The notes: generated by a model from the letters alone, not told the origin. A stretch of DNA of 64,000 bases from Pedobacter segetis (GCF_016623585.1 NZ_JAEHFY010000020.1:1-64000), one strand, 5' to 3'; positions 1 through 8,933 are shown, counted from the stretch's first letter. Numbers and translations are program-made.

Positions 1-1
1 T

Positions 2-355
2 GAAGCAAAAAAAGCTGCGGGTTACATCAAAGGAGCTTTATCAGCAAATATCCCCGTAATAGTAGCCGTAGATTACGCCCCTGGCTCACCAAGTGGTAAT
101 CCAGATGGAAAAACAGACCATTTCATTGTGATTGTAGGCATGGGTTCAGATTCTAAAGGTAAATATTTTAGGTTTTTCGATAGTGCAACAGCTAACTTAT
201 GGGATGGAACTAGTTTAAGAAATAAATTATATTATAATTCTACTACTGGACTGATAAAAGGAGCAACATCTATTCCAAATTCAAATACAAATCTTTATCG
301 AGATTCAAAGAATAATATAAGTTATACAATTACCCATGTAAGGAGGAGCAAGTAA
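2..355 (+). CDS. C-terminal part of a C39/papain-like cysteine peptidase-type protein (5' end outside window)
   Basis: The frame is open from base 2 to the TAA at 353-355, giving 117 residues without the true start. The visible part has the pattern of the C-terminal half of C39-like/papain-like cysteine peptidase domains: a hydrophobic strand, a His in the KTDHFIVIVG context, then an Asp in FFDSA that would complete a Cys-His-Asp triad. The Cys would lie upstream of the window. Such domains occur in exported proteins and as terminal domains of polymorphic toxins. The stop codon overlaps the next start (TAATG), so the two are translationally coupled. The toxin idea is inference; the fold call is moderately sure. 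Confidence 0.6.
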   Translation, partial: EAKKAAGYIKGALSANIPVIVAVDYAPGSPSGNPDGKTDHFIVIVGMGSDSKGKYFRFFDSATANLWDGTSLRNKLYYNSTTGLIKGATSIPNSNTNLYRDSKNNISYTITHVRRSK

Positions 356-792
356 TGAAAAAAATAATTTATATATTTTATTTGTTCCTTATATTTTTAG
401 GATGTAAAGAAACATTTGCACAAAACACTATTTGCAAGATATCATCATCTTTAAATTCATCGGATACTTTTAAAGTAAAGGGACATATAAGGAGCATTAT
501 AATGAGATTTGGGGATGATCCAAGATTGATGTACATGCAAAAAAATGGAATTTTGAAAATTAGAGATTTTCAATCTAGTGTAGAATTCAAAATTAACGGA
601 TGCAATAAATATTATAATTTTTATTATGAAGTTAAGCCAGAAAACAAAAATAAAATTCCTGATTTTAATAATTTAAGACCATCGCAAGAATTTATTTTTA
701 CCTGCATTATTTTCAATGACAAAAACATACCTCCAAGTTATTATAAAGGGGAACCTTTTGTTATAATAAAAAAAATCGAAAAAGCTAACTAG
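355..792 (+). CDS. small exported protein, possible lipoprotein, unknown function
   Basis: A 145-residue protein with an N-terminal hydrophobic signal (residues 1-17) ending in FLGC, which could be a lipobox with Cys17; cleavage after the later TFA is an alternative. The mature part contains few cysteines and no domain I recognise. The start ATG overlaps the preceding stop, and AGGAGG lies a few bases upstream within the previous gene, a Shine-Dalgarno sequence that is unusual in this window. A related but interrupted copy follows at 803-1219. The position after a peptidase-like C-terminus would suit an immunity or inhibitor protein, but nothing in the sequence proves it. Confidence 0.6.
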   Translation: MKKIIYIFYLFLIFLGCKETFAQNTICKISSSLNSSDTFKVKGHIRSIIMRFGDDPRLMYMQKNGILKIRDFQSSVEFKINGCNKYYNFYYEVKPENKNKIPDFNNLRPSQEFIFTCIIFNDKNIPPSYYKGEPFVIIKKIEKAN

Positions 793-802
793 TAAAAGGT
801 AA

Positions 803-1219
803 ATGAAAACATTATTTATTATTGCAATGTCTTTTTTATCATTAAATTTTTGTGAAAAAGAAAAGCATTCTCAATGCGACCCTTTCTTAGAAAAAAATAA
901 TTTAATTGACACAATTGAGGTAAATGTTGAATTATTAGATATGGTTCAACTTCCAAGTATTCCAGCACTTTTTTATCTATAAAAGAAGAAATTATTACAC
1001 TCTAAAGACTTTGACTGTAGTTTAAGATTTAGACCGTTTGATTGTAAAAATATTTTTAATTTTATTTGTGGAGCCCCTAAAAGTTCAAATAAAATTCTTA
1101 ATTCAAATTTTCCAATTAAAGTTATATTAAAATGCGTAGTGTATAAAGACATTAATATCCCTGGTTGTCGTAATGATGGTTACTTTACAACAATTATAGA
1201 TGTGAGAAATGTGAAGTAA
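803..1219 (+). pseudogene. interrupted paralogue of the preceding small exported protein
   Basis: An ATG at 803 opens a signal-peptide-bearing frame that meets an in-frame TAA at 980-982. The same frame then continues without further stops to the TAA at 1217-1219. Read through, it would encode about 138 residues, close to the 145-residue neighbour. It shares its layout (signal, polar middle) and a similar segment near the end: ILKCVVYKDINIP here against IFTCIIFNDKNIP there. A single nonsense change therefore explains the break, although a compensated frameshift near the T-run at 970 is possible. Bases 1220-1480 downstream hold nothing I can identify. Confidence 0.5.
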
Positions 1220-1480
1220 TTTAAGTTATTAAAATAAATAATAGAAATTAGTTGAGTGAGGTTTATTAGACTTTCTAATAATTATACTGCTAATTTTTAA
1301 AACGTAGTAAACTATTTCGATCTCTTTTAAGATTTGAATTGTGCAGTTAATTCTTTGGACAGATTAAACGTGAAACAGTATGGAAAAAATTGCTACAGCT
1401 AACCAAAAGTCCTATGCCAAACGATTTGGGGGTAATCTTTAAAATCATTGAATCCTAAAACAAATTAATTATAGAAAGAT

Positions 1481-2044
1481 CTAATTTAACGCTGGATCGT
1501 TAGGGAAATTAACAATATGGGCGTATTTTACACCCATGTTTACAACGGCTTCTTTCCATAAATCATAAGCATCTTCATCAAAGATCATTTCAGAGTTGTA
1601 TTTTTTAGAAACCATCCAGCTGTTTAATGCCAATTCATCATCTAATTGATCTTTAGACCAGCCAGAGTAGCCGATAAAAAACTTAATTTCATCATCTTTG
1701 ATGTTGTAATTATTGATGTGGGTTTTTAAAGGTTCAAAATCGCCACCCCAAAACAAACCGTTTCCTAAATCAAGCCCATTTGGTACCCTATCGGGGCAAT
1801 TATGTATAAAATGTAAGGTATCTGTAGCCACGGGGCCCCCATAATAAACCTGGAAATCAGCATCCCAACAATCAGGGATTATATCTTTTAGAACAAAATC
1901 GCTTTTTTGGTTCAAAATATATCCCACAGAACCCTCTAAAGAATGCTCTGTAATTAAAATCACGGCCCTTTTAAAATTAGGGTCGATCATAAAAGGCTCA
2001 GAAATCAATAAACTACCTTTAGTTGGGATATCTTTTGTAAGCAT
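1481..2044 (-). CDS. yqgE: YqgE/AlgH family protein (UPF0301)
   Basis: The 187-residue product matches the YqgE/AlgH family from end to end. It has the opening GSLLISEPFM, the TEHSLEGSVGYILN segment, the YYGGPVATDTLHFIH segment and the FIGYSGWSKDQLDDEL segment that define this cytoplasmic fold. The biochemical role of the family is not settled; AlgH was named from alginate regulation in Pseudomonas. It is a single gene, divergent from pdxH. It starts at an ATG (2042-2044) and has the usual family length. Confidence 0.9.
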   Translation of the reverse strand: MLTKDIPTKGSLLISEPFMIDPNFKRAVILITEHSLEGSVGYILNQKSDFVLKDIIPDCWDADFQVYYGGPVATDTLHFIHNCPDRVPNGLDLGNGLFWGGDFEPLKTHINNYNIKDDEIKFFIGYSGWSKDQLDDELALNSWMVSKKYNSEMIFDEDAYDLWKEAVVNMGVKYAHIVNFPNDPALN

Positions 2045-2197
2045 ACCCTATAAACGTTTTGGGATATAAAAAAGTTTTTTGGCGATCTAAGATCATATTT
2101 AATGTCATTTTATAAGTTCTCAGTTCTTATAACCATTATCTATTACCTAAATACATTCTTTATTTAAAAACATTCTTTAAAACCATTTCACAATAGT

Positions 2198-2205
2198 TAA
2201 GTTTG
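2198..2205 (+). promoter_or_regulatory. Bacteroidota -7 box for pdxH-nuoC-nuoD
   Basis: TAAGTTTG fits TAnnTTTG. A TTTA at 2176-2179 lies 18 bases upstream as a weak -33 element. The box ends only seven bases before the pdxH ATG at 2213, so a transcript from it would have almost no leader. Confidence 0.45.
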
Positions 2206-2212
2206 TTCTATC

Positions 2213-2866
2213 ATGAGTATCGATAAAAAGACCATCCAAAACCTACGGCAAGATTACCGTTCTGCCTCTCTTTCTGAAGAGGATGCAACCGAGAGCCCTT
2301 ATCAATTATTTGAAAAATGGTTTACTGAAGCACTCAAAGCAGAAGTTTTAGAGCCAAACGCCATGACGGTTGCCACTTGCAATACCAATTGCATCCCATC
2401 GGCTAGGATCGTTTTATTGAAAGGGTTTAATGAGGATGGTTTTGTGTTTTATACCAATTATGAAAGCCAAAAAGGTAAAGAAATTGAACAAAACCCTTAT
2501 GCTGCCTTAGTGTTTTTTTGGGGAGATTTGGAGCGACAAGTACGTGTGGAAGGCGTTGTAGAGAAAGTGAGCGAAGAAGAATCTTCTAATTATTTCCATT
2601 CTCGCCCCAGAGGAAGCCAGTTAGGTGCTTTAACCTCACCCCAAAGCGAAACTATCCCCAACCGCCAGTTTTTAGCCGATAAGTTAGCGAAATTGGAAAA
2701 AGAATACGAAGATAAAGAGATCACAAAACCAGAAAATTGGGGCGGTTACAGGGTAATCCCTAACCGGATTGAGTTTTGGCAAGGCCGCTCTAACCGTTTA
2801 CACGATCGCTTGGCATACGTTCAAGAAAAAGACCAATCGTGGAAATTTGAAAGGCTTGCACCATGA
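2213..2866 (+). CDS. pdxH: pyridoxamine 5'-phosphate oxidase
   Basis: PdxH is a soluble FMN enzyme that oxidises pyridoxamine or pyridoxine 5'-phosphate to pyridoxal 5'-phosphate, the last step of vitamin B6 synthesis and salvage. The 217-residue product has the normal length. It shows the FMN/substrate segments ARIVLLKGFNEDGFVFYTNY and FHSRPRGSQLGA, and the C-terminal WQGRSNRLHDR motif with the substrate-contacting Arg and His. Its last four bases overlap the start of nuoC (ATGA), so it is translated in one unit with complex I genes. No metabolic reason for that pairing is obvious. Confidence 0.95.
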   Translation: MSIDKKTIQNLRQDYRSASLSEEDATESPYQLFEKWFTEALKAEVLEPNAMTVATCNTNCIPSARIVLLKGFNEDGFVFYTNYESQKGKEIEQNPYAALVFFWGDLERQVRVEGVVEKVSEEESSNYFHSRPRGSQLGALTSPQSETIPNRQFLADKLAKLEKEYEDKEITKPENWGGYRVIPNRIEFWQGRSNRLHDRLAYVQEKDQSWKFERLAP

Positions 2867-3363
2867 TCATCCATAAAATAAAAGAAATTCTGATTGCCAA
2901 GTTTGGCGATACTGTAATAATTGATGAGGAATTAGACCAAAAACAACCTGCTTTGATCATCGATCCAGATTTGATCGATCAAGTTTGCCTTACTTTAAGA
3001 AACCATGAAGAATTATGGTTCGATTTTCTTTCTTGTTTAACAGGCGTAGATTATGGTTTGGAGCAAAAGAAATTTGGTGTAACCTATCATTTAAGTTCCA
3101 TCATCAAAAACCATCAGATAGTTTTAAAAACCTTTAAAGAAAACGATAGGGAAATCAACAACCTACCTGTTTTTAAAAGTATCTGTGCTGTTTATAAAGC
3201 TGCCGAATGGCATGAGCGGGAAGCTTTTGATTTGTGCGGTATTTATTTTGAGAACCATCCAGACTTACGTAGAATATTACTTCCCGATGATTGGGAAGGT
3301 TATCCTCTAAGAAAAGATTATCAAACCGCAGAAAATTATCATCAAATTAAAATCGATTTTTAA
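2863..3363 (+). CDS. nuoC: NADH-quinone oxidoreductase subunit C
   Basis: NuoC belongs to the peripheral connecting arm of respiratory complex I and sits against NuoD near the quinone site. The 166-residue protein shows the complex I 30-kDa signature: WHEREAFDLCGIYFENHPDLRRILLPDDWEG followed by PLRKDY (quoted in parts: WHEREAFDLCG, HPDLRRILLPDDW). It overlaps pdxH by four bases and is three bases from nuoD. The remaining nuo genes are not in this window, so subunits A, B and E-N must be encoded elsewhere if the complex is complete. Confidence 0.92.
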   Translation: MIIHKIKEILIAKFGDTVIIDEELDQKQPALIIDPDLIDQVCLTLRNHEELWFDFLSCLTGVDYGLEQKKFGVTYHLSSIIKNHQIVLKTFKENDREINNLPVFKSICAVYKAAEWHEREAFDLCGIYFENHPDLRRILLPDDWEGYPLRKDYQTAENYHQIKIDF

Positions 3364-3366
3364 ATT

Positions 3367-4572
3367 TTGCTAGAAACCAATACATATAATTACCAAGAAG
3401 CTTTAATCCGTTATCAAGAAAAAATTAAAGCCGTTGCCGCACAAGAGATGGTGCTCAATCTGGGGCCTCAACATCCTAGTACACACGGTGTTTTAAGGTT
3501 AGAATTGATTACCGATGGTGAGATTGTTAAAGAGGTAATCCCTCATATCGGTTACCTGCATCGCTGTTTCGAAAAACATGGCGAGTCTTTAAATTATGCC
3601 CAGATAATTCCTTACACCGATCGTATGGATTATCTAGCCTCTATGAACAATAACCACGCTTTTGTGATGGGTGTTGAGCGGATGTTGGGTATTGAGAACA
3701 ACATCCCGAAACGGGTAGAGTACATTAGGGTTTTGGTTTGTGAGCTTAACCGTATTGCCTCGCACCTGATCGCCATTGGCACCTATGGAATAGATATTGG
3801 TGCCTTTACCCCTTTTCTTTGGTGTTTTAGAGATCGTGAGCACATCATGAATATGCTAGAATGGGCTTCTGGTGCAAGGATGCTCTATAATTATATTTGG
3901 GTGGGCGGTTTGTTTTACGATATTCCGGTTGGTTTTGAAAAACGCTGTGAAGAATTTGTTGCTTATTTTAAGCCAAAAATGAAAGAATTAAACCAGTTGC
4001 TAACCGATAATCAAATCTTTATTTCTCGTACAGCTAATGTTGGTGTTTTACCTTTAGATGTGGCCATTAATTATGGTTGCTCTGGCCCTATGCTGCGTGG
4101 TTCTGGTTTAAAATATGATTTACGCCGTGTTGATGAATATTCTGTTTATCCCGAGATTGATTTTGAGATTCCTTTTGCCAAAGGCGAGATTGGCCAGGTT
4201 GGCGATTGCTGGAATAGGTATAAAGTAAGAATTGATGAGATCGAAGAATCTTTGAAAATTATTGAGCAGTGCGTAAAAAAATTGACCAAAGAACACAAAC
4301 GTACCACAGAATTTGATCCAAGAGCTTTAGTGCCTAAGAAAACTGTCCCAAAGGCACAAGATTTTTATGTGCGGGCAGAAAACCCAAAGGGAGAAATCGG
4401 TTTTTATTTTATAGCTGATGGCCGTTCTGATAAACCTTTTAGGGTAAAATCTCGCGGGCCAAGTTTCTGCAACCTATCTGTATTGCCAGAAATTTCTAAA
4501 GGCGTTATGATCGCAGATTTAGTGGCAATAATTGGTTCTTTAGATATTGTGCTGGGTGAAGTGGATAGGTAG
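3367..4572 (+). CDS. nuoD: NADH-quinone oxidoreductase subunit D
   Basis: NuoD is the 49-kDa subunit that forms the quinone-binding pocket of complex I. The 401-residue product keeps the key features: GPQHPSTHG with the quinone-site His near residue 38, RMDY with the conserved Tyr, and the C-terminal [10 protein letters not shown] and [13 protein letters not shown] stretches. The start is taken as the TTG at 3367, three bases after the nuoC stop. The first in-frame ATG, at 3448, would begin only just before the conserved core, so TTG is the better choice. A bidirectional terminator follows. Confidence 0.92.
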   Translation: MLETNTYNYQEALIRYQEKIKAVAAQEMVLNLGPQHPSTHGVLRLELITDGEIVKEVIPHIGYLHRCFEKHGESLNYAQIIPYTDRMDYLASMNNNHAFVMGVERMLGIENNIPKRVEYIRVLVCELNRIASHLIAIGTYGIDIGAFTPFLWCFRDREHIMNMLEWASGARMLYNYIWVGGLFYDIPVGFEKRCEEFVAYFKPKMKELNQLLTDNQIFISRTANVGVLPLDVAINYGCSGPMLRGSGLKYDLRRVDEYSVYPEIDFEIPFAKGEIGQVGDCWNRYKVRIDEIEESLKIIEQCVKKLTKEHKRTTEFDPRALVPKKTVPKAQDFYVRAENPKGEIGFYFIADGRSDKPFRVKSRGPSFCNLSVLPEISKGVMIADLVAIIGSLDIVLGEVDR

Positions 4573-4628
4573 GTAATTGATATTATGAGGGTTAAATATT
4601 TTGATCCAGATTATTAGGTCATAAAAAT

Positions 4629-4656
4629 AAAAAGCGGAAATTTATTTCCGCTTTTT
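4629..4656. terminator. bidirectional rho-independent terminator
   Basis: A perfect 12-bp stem (AAAAAGCGGAAA with TTTCCGCTTTTT) closes on a TTTA loop. A-runs and T-runs on the two sides suit termination of both nuoD and the converging ferritin-like gene. Confidence 0.9.
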
Positions 4657-4681
4657 ATTTATCTAATCAAATAGTTTATAA

Positions 4682-5557
4682 CTATGGTTTTATAAACATA
4701 CCTGCAATAGCAGAAACAGCCTCTTTGCTTAAAGGTTCATCAAAACTCTCAACCGCAATTTTCTTGGATGTTTTTGTACCGGTAGTAGCACCATTTAACG
4801 TTGTAACATCTAATCCACCTTGCATTACATTATCTTCGCCTTTAAAATTATCATCAGCAGCTGGCACACCAGAATCATTAGCTTGTCCGTTTGCACCCAA
4901 AGAAATCCAAGGAGTAATTACCCCTGTTACCCCGCTTGCCGCAAAGGCCCTCCTCATCTGGCGGATATGTGAAGCGTGACGGGCTTCTACCGCATGGATA
5001 CCCAAAGCGGCGGTTAAATAAACCTTGTTTCCTAATAAATTAGGTGCTTGCCCTTTATATGCCCTTACACCAGTATCTTCAAAAACCTGCGCCACCGCTA
5101 AATAAGTAGCGTAATTTTCAAAAACATCGTTAAAAGTACCATTTGCGGTAAAATCAAAATTTGGTTTTGTAACAGGGGTACCGTTATTAGCTTTTATAGT
5201 ATTCACTAAAAAAGTTACGTGGGCACTTTCATCTGCCTGAATTTGTTTTAATGCGGCAGCGGCTGCACTATTACCAGCTGTACCAGTGGTAAAGGCTAAA
5301 CTAGAATTTCCTTTAATGTAAAATTCTGATTCTAGGTATTCTAATGTTAAAGCAAAATTTAAAACATCATTAACACTATTGCTGGTTTGCCCATAGGCTT
5401 TATTAAATAACGTACCTAAAGCAAACGGAAGAGCAGACAATGCAACTTTAGAACCAAAACTAGTTATATTTTTAATTGCTGCCCTACGTGGGTTTAATCT
5501 ATCTGTAATTTCAGGATCGATTGTTTCTATATCCTTTAATATTTTTAAAAAGTCCAT
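4682..5557 (-). CDS. exported ferritin-like domain protein (Ferritin_2 type)
   Basis: The 291-residue protein has a four-helix ferritin-like pattern with the expected acidic and histidine ligands: EYLESEFY, QADESAHVTF, VFEDTGVRAY and HAVEARHASHIR. These resemble the Ferritin_2 family (PF13668), found in many exported Bacteroidota and plant desiccation-related proteins; the exact function is unknown. Residues 24-25 are a twin Arg (NPRRAAIKN) ahead of a hydrophobic segment at about 33-50, so Tat export is likely. It lies ten bases after its paralogue at 5568-6269 and is surely cotranscribed with it. Confidence 0.8.
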   Translation of the reverse strand: MDFLKILKDIETIDPEITDRLNPRRAAIKNITSFGSKVALSALPFALGTLFNKAYGQTSNSVNDVLNFALTLEYLESEFYIKGNSSLAFTTGTAGNSAAAAALKQIQADESAHVTFLVNTIKANNGTPVTKPNFDFTANGTFNDVFENYATYLAVAQVFEDTGVRAYKGQAPNLLGNKVYLTAALGIHAVEARHASHIRQMRRAFAASGVTGVITPWISLGANGQANDSGVPAADDNFKGEDNVMQGGLDVTTLNGATTGTKTSKKIAVESFDEPLSKEAVSAIAGMFIKP

Positions 5558-5567
5558 TTTGTTTTAT

Positions 5568-6269
5568 TTAAGAAGGTAAATTACTTGCGTTGATTTCTGT
5601 AACAATGTATTTTTTGGCCATTGTTAAAACCTCTATGGGCGTTCTACTGTTATTAACAGCATTAGCATCTACTACATCTGGCCCCACAAAAGTACCAGGG
5701 GTAATTAAATCCCTAATTAAAGCTGCATGGCGAGCTTCAACAGAAACAATCTTACCTGCTAATGTTAAATAATCGGCACTCTTAATCAAATAACCAGCTC
5801 CGTTATAAGCTGTTACACCTAAATCTTCAAAAGCTTTTGCAGATGCCAAAACACTATCTCTACTTGCAAAATTTATGGAAGAAAAATCAACTTCTAGGCC
5901 GGGGATGGCACTATTTCCCAAAGCTGCTTTAAAAAATTCTCTATGGGCAACTTCATGGTCGCGTATTGCGGTCATATAGGCACTTTCGGTAGATGAAATA
6001 CTAGCATACGGCGTTAGCGCCACTTGGGTATAAAATGCAGCCTCTAGTTGCTCTAGCGCATAAGCATAATTTAATATACCTATATCTCCGGTACCTAAAT
6101 CAATGCCTCTATTAAAATTGTCGTCTTTTTTACAGCCTGCGGCTACTAAGGCAATACCTGCTGCGCTGGCTCCTGCATATTGCAAGAAATTGCGACGTTG
6201 CATACTTTTAGAGAAAAATGTTTCATTTTCTACTTGCAACTCTTGATCATCTTTTTCAAAATTTTTCAT
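5568..6269 (-). CDS. Tat-exported ferritin-like lipoprotein
   Basis: This 233-residue paralogue of the downstream gene begins with a Tat-type signal: QRRNFLQYAG, then a hydrophobic stretch ending in VAAGC, which looks like a lipobox. Tat export would carry a prefolded, metal-loaded protein. The ferritin-like helices carry YALEQLEAAFY, RDHEVAHREFF, AFEDLGVTAY and VEARHAALIRDL, so the di-metal ligand pattern is intact. It is the first gene of the pair, with a candidate promoter just upstream. The substrate and metal are not shown by the sequence. Confidence 0.82.
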   Translation of the reverse strand: MKNFEKDDQELQVENETFFSKSMQRRNFLQYAGASAAGIALVAAGCKKDDNFNRGIDLGTGDIGILNYAYALEQLEAAFYTQVALTPYASISSTESAYMTAIRDHEVAHREFFKAALGNSAIPGLEVDFSSINFASRDSVLASAKAFEDLGVTAYNGAGYLIKSADYLTLAGKIVSVEARHAALIRDLITPGTFVGPDVVDANAVNNSRTPIEVLTMAKKYIVTEINASNLPS

Positions 6270-6304
6270 AAGAATTTAATTTTTTAGTTTAAAAATTGTG
6301 TTTA

Positions 6305-6312
6305 CAAACTTA
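6305..6312 (-). promoter_or_regulatory. candidate -7 box for the ferritin-like pair
   Basis: On the minus strand this reads TAAGTTTG, a full match to TAnnTTTG, about 36 bases before the start codon at 6269. No clear TTTG is found 19 bases further upstream, so the call is tentative. Confidence 0.35.
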
Positions 6313-6664
6313 AAAACGATAAAAAATGATATTTGGATGTTAATTATCAAATTAAAAATATGATTTGCCTAATCATTTTTTATTTATTCGTTTGTTTATG
6401 GGGGATGCTATAATTGTTCCAAAAAATAATATTTAACCAAAATATTCTGATTTAGAAATGCCTTTTTTAGTTTAAAAAACCAAACAAATTGACGGATGAG
6501 CATACCTAGAGCATTATTTTGCTTGTGAAAATATCCTAAATAAAAAATTTATAAAGTATTGGGTTATCGCTATTAAAAATAAAATTGTTGTATTTTGATA
6601 AAAACGTTTTTTTAGGTTTTAATAAAATAATTAAATCGCTTTTTTTATTAAATTTATCTCAGAT
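6313..6664. other. AT-rich divergent intergenic region
   Basis: This is the rest of the 395-bp gap between the ferritin-like operon and the membrane protein gene. It is very AT-rich. I see no gene, RNA or convincing repeat in it. Confidence 0.5.
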
Positions 6665-7279
6665 ATGAGAAAGTTTTTATCAATTTTATTTGCAATTATA
6701 GCTTGGTTTGCAATAATAGCACAGTATATTTTAATGTTGAACGCAAGTACCACAGGTTTTGCAGATACATCCATCAGGTTTTTTAGCTTTTTTACAATTC
6801 TTACCAATATTTTGGTGGCCATTTATTTTACCAACCAAGCATTCGTAAAAAATTATGCTCATAAAGCATTTTTAAATAAAACTGGTAATTTAACCTCAAC
6901 TACGGTATATATTTTAGTGGTTGGGCTAGTTTATCAGGTTATTTTAAGAAAAACATGGACATTTACTGGTTTAAATAAAATAGTAAACGAGCTTTTACAT
7001 TCTTTAATCCCCATCTTGGTTTTATTGTTCTGGTATCTTTACGAAGAGAAATCTATCATCAAATGGAAAAGTATATTGGGTTGGTTATTATACCCATTGG
7101 TTTATCTGATTTTTATTTTGATTAGAGGTTATTTTACCAATTATTATCCTTATCCGTTTGTTAACGTTCTAAATTTGGGTTTAAGCCAAGTGATCATCAA
7201 TAGTTTAATGATCATGATTTTATTTATAACCATTTCTTCCGTTTTAGTGGGGTTGGGTAAAAAGATCGATAAAGATTGA
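6665..7279 (+). CDS. Pr6Pr-type integral membrane protein
   Basis: A 204-residue protein with about six hydrophobic segments spread along its length, the first at residues 4-25. Its opening (SIRFFSFFTILTNILVAIYF) and overall layout fit the Pr6Pr family of six-helix membrane proteins, which is related to the FAR-17a/AIG1-like group. No catalytic residues can be assigned with confidence. It is a lone gene between the ferritin-like operon and pyrR. The family label is from memory of the pattern. Confidence 0.7.
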   Translation: MRKFLSILFAIIAWFAIIAQYILMLNASTTGFADTSIRFFSFFTILTNILVAIYFTNQAFVKNYAHKAFLNKTGNLTSTTVYILVVGLVYQVILRKTWTFTGLNKIVNELLHSLIPILVLLFWYLYEEKSIIKWKSILGWLLYPLVYLIFILIRGYFTNYYPYPFVNVLNLGLSQVIINSLMIMILFITISSVLVGLGKKIDKD

Positions 7280-7419
7280 TGAGCTTTTAATTTTAAAGTT
7301 GTGCTGATAATCCTTTTCCTTAAAGGATAAACAAGGTAAATTCTAATAATCAGTTAAGAATTTCATCATTATTGCCTACAGCAATCTCAAAATTTATCAC
7401 TCACTAATTATATTTTTTA

Positions 7420-7427
7420 TATTTTTG
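7420..7427 (+). promoter_or_regulatory. -7 box for pyrR-pyrB
   Basis: TATTTTTG matches TAnnTTTG. The box overlaps a possible TTG start at 7425, which argues that translation begins at the ATG at 7446 instead. Confidence 0.45.
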
Positions 7428-7445
7428 CCCAAACCAAACCAGCTG

Positions 7446-7988
7446 ATGCAAAATTTAACTCTTCTTAGCGGTAAAAAATTCCAGATCACTTTAGAAAGGC
7501 TTTGTCATCAATTGATAGAAAATCACAACGATTTTTCTAATTCGGTAATTTTAGGGATACAACCTAGGGGAATTTATCTTTCCCAACGCATCTCAGACGA
7601 ACTAAAAAATATTTTACCCAGTGCTAAAATCCAAAACGGGATATTAGACATTACTTTTTATCGCGATGATTTTAGAAGAGGCGATAATCCACTAGTGCCA
7701 AACAGCACCCAAATTGATTTTATTATAGAGGGGAAAAAAGTTGTTTTAATTGATGATGTATTATGGACCGGCAGAACCATTAGAGCCGCCATGGATGCCA
7801 TGTTGGCTTTCGGCCGGCCAGAAAAAGTTGAACTTTTAGTTTTGGTGGATAGACGTTACAGCCGCCAATTACCAATAGAACCCGATTATATAGGCATAAA
7901 GGTAGATTCTATCTCCTCACAAAAAGTAGTGGTAAGCTGGAAAGAGGCAGACAAAGAAGATAAAGTAGTTTTAGTTTCAGAGAATTAA
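7446..7988 (+). CDS. pyrR: PyrR-type uracil phosphoribosyltransferase / pyrimidine regulator
   Basis: PyrR proteins make UMP from uracil and PRPP and, in Gram-positive bacteria, bind pyr mRNA. The 180-residue product has the type I phosphoribosyltransferase core: GIQPRGIYLSQRI near the N-terminus and the PRPP motif VVLIDDVLWTGRTIRAAMDA. The ATG at 7446 is chosen over a TTG at 7425 because the TTG lies in the -7 box. It lies six bases before pyrB, which supports a role in pyrimidine metabolism. I see no PyrR-type RNA attenuator upstream, so an mRNA-binding role here is unproven. Confidence 0.88.
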   Translation: MQNLTLLSGKKFQITLERLCHQLIENHNDFSNSVILGIQPRGIYLSQRISDELKNILPSAKIQNGILDITFYRDDFRRGDNPLVPNSTQIDFIIEGKKVVLIDDVLWTGRTIRAAMDAMLAFGRPEKVELLVLVDRRYSRQLPIEPDYIGIKVDSISSQKVVVSWKEADKEDKVVLVSEN

Positions 7989-7994
7989 AAAAGA

Positions 7995-8933
7995 ATGTCA
8001 GAAACAGCGCAAAAATTAAGCAGCAAACATCTTTTAGGCATCAAAGACCTCAACAAAAAAGATATTGAGCTTATTCTAGAAACCGCCAACACTTTTAAAG
8101 ATGTTATCAACCGCCCAATAAAAAAAGTACCCTCTTTAAGGGATATTACCATTGCAAATATCTTCTTCGAGAATTCTACCCGTACAAAATTATCTTTCGA
8201 GCTGGCTCAAAAAAGACTTTCTGCAGACGTGGTTAACTTTGCCGCATCAAGTTCATCTGTAAGCAAAGGAGAAACCCTGATAGATACGGTAAATAACATC
8301 CTATCTATGAAAGTAGATATGGTAGTGATGCGGCACCCTTACCCCGGTGCCGGTGTGTTCTTGAGCAAACATATCAATGCCCAAATAGTAAATGCAGGCG
8401 ATGGCGCACATGAGCACCCTACCCAGGCCTTGTTAGATGCTTACTCCATCAAAGAAAAATTAGGCGAAGTGGCAGGCAAAAAAGTAGTGATAGTGGGTGA
8501 TGTTTTACATTCTCGGGTTGCCTTATCAAACATTTTATGCTTACAAAAATTGGGTGCAGAAGTAATGGTTTGCGGCCCAACAACATTGATCCCAAAATAT
8601 ATTGGCACACTTGGGGTAAAAGTAGAGCATAACTTGATAAAAGCTTTAAACTGGTGCGATGTTGCAAATATGCTTAGGATACAATTAGAAAGGCAGGATA
8701 TTAAATATTTCCCTTCTTTAAGGGAATATTCTATGATGTACGGCCTCAATAAAAAAATACTGAACAGCCTCGATAAAGAAATAGTGGTAATGCACCCTGG
8801 CCCTATTAACCGTGGGGTAGAGATCACTAGCGATGTTGCAGACAGCAAACAATCCATAATATTAAACCAGGTCGAAAATGGAGTTGCCGTTCGGATGGCC
8901 GTTCTATATCTTTTGGCCAGTCAAAAAGCTTAA
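7995..8933 (+). CDS. pyrB: aspartate carbamoyltransferase catalytic chain
   Basis: PyrB joins carbamoyl phosphate and L-aspartate, the first committed step of UMP synthesis. The 312-residue protein has the carbamoyl phosphate signature FFENSTRTKLSFELA, the MRHPYPGAG segment, HPTQALLDAYSI, and the aspartate-loop VMHPGPINRGVEI. Length and motifs are normal for the trimeric catalytic chain. No regulatory chain gene (pyrI) is present beside it. It is the second gene after pyrR. Confidence 0.95.
   Translation: MSETAQKLSSKHLLGIKDLNKKDIELILETANTFKDVINRPIKKVPSLRDITIANIFFENSTRTKLSFELAQKRLSADVVNFAASSSSVSKGETLIDTVNNILSMKVDMVVMRHPYPGAGVFLSKHINAQIVNAGDGAHEHPTQALLDAYSIKEKLGEVAGKKVVIVGDVLHSRVALSNILCLQKLGAEVMVCGPTTLIPKYIGTLGVKVEHNLIKALNWCDVANMLRIQLERQDIKYFPSLREYSMMYGLNKKILNSLDKEIVVMHPGPINRGVEITSDVADSKQSIILNQVENGVAVRMAVLYLLASQKA

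Noticed and set aside
1367-1459. Short open frame after the interrupted exported-protein gene
   Set aside because: About 30 codons without a good start or family likeness; not enough to call a gene.
7310-7328. Hairpin ATCCTTT/AAAGGAT after the Pr6Pr gene
   Set aside because: No T-run follows, so a terminator call is not supported.
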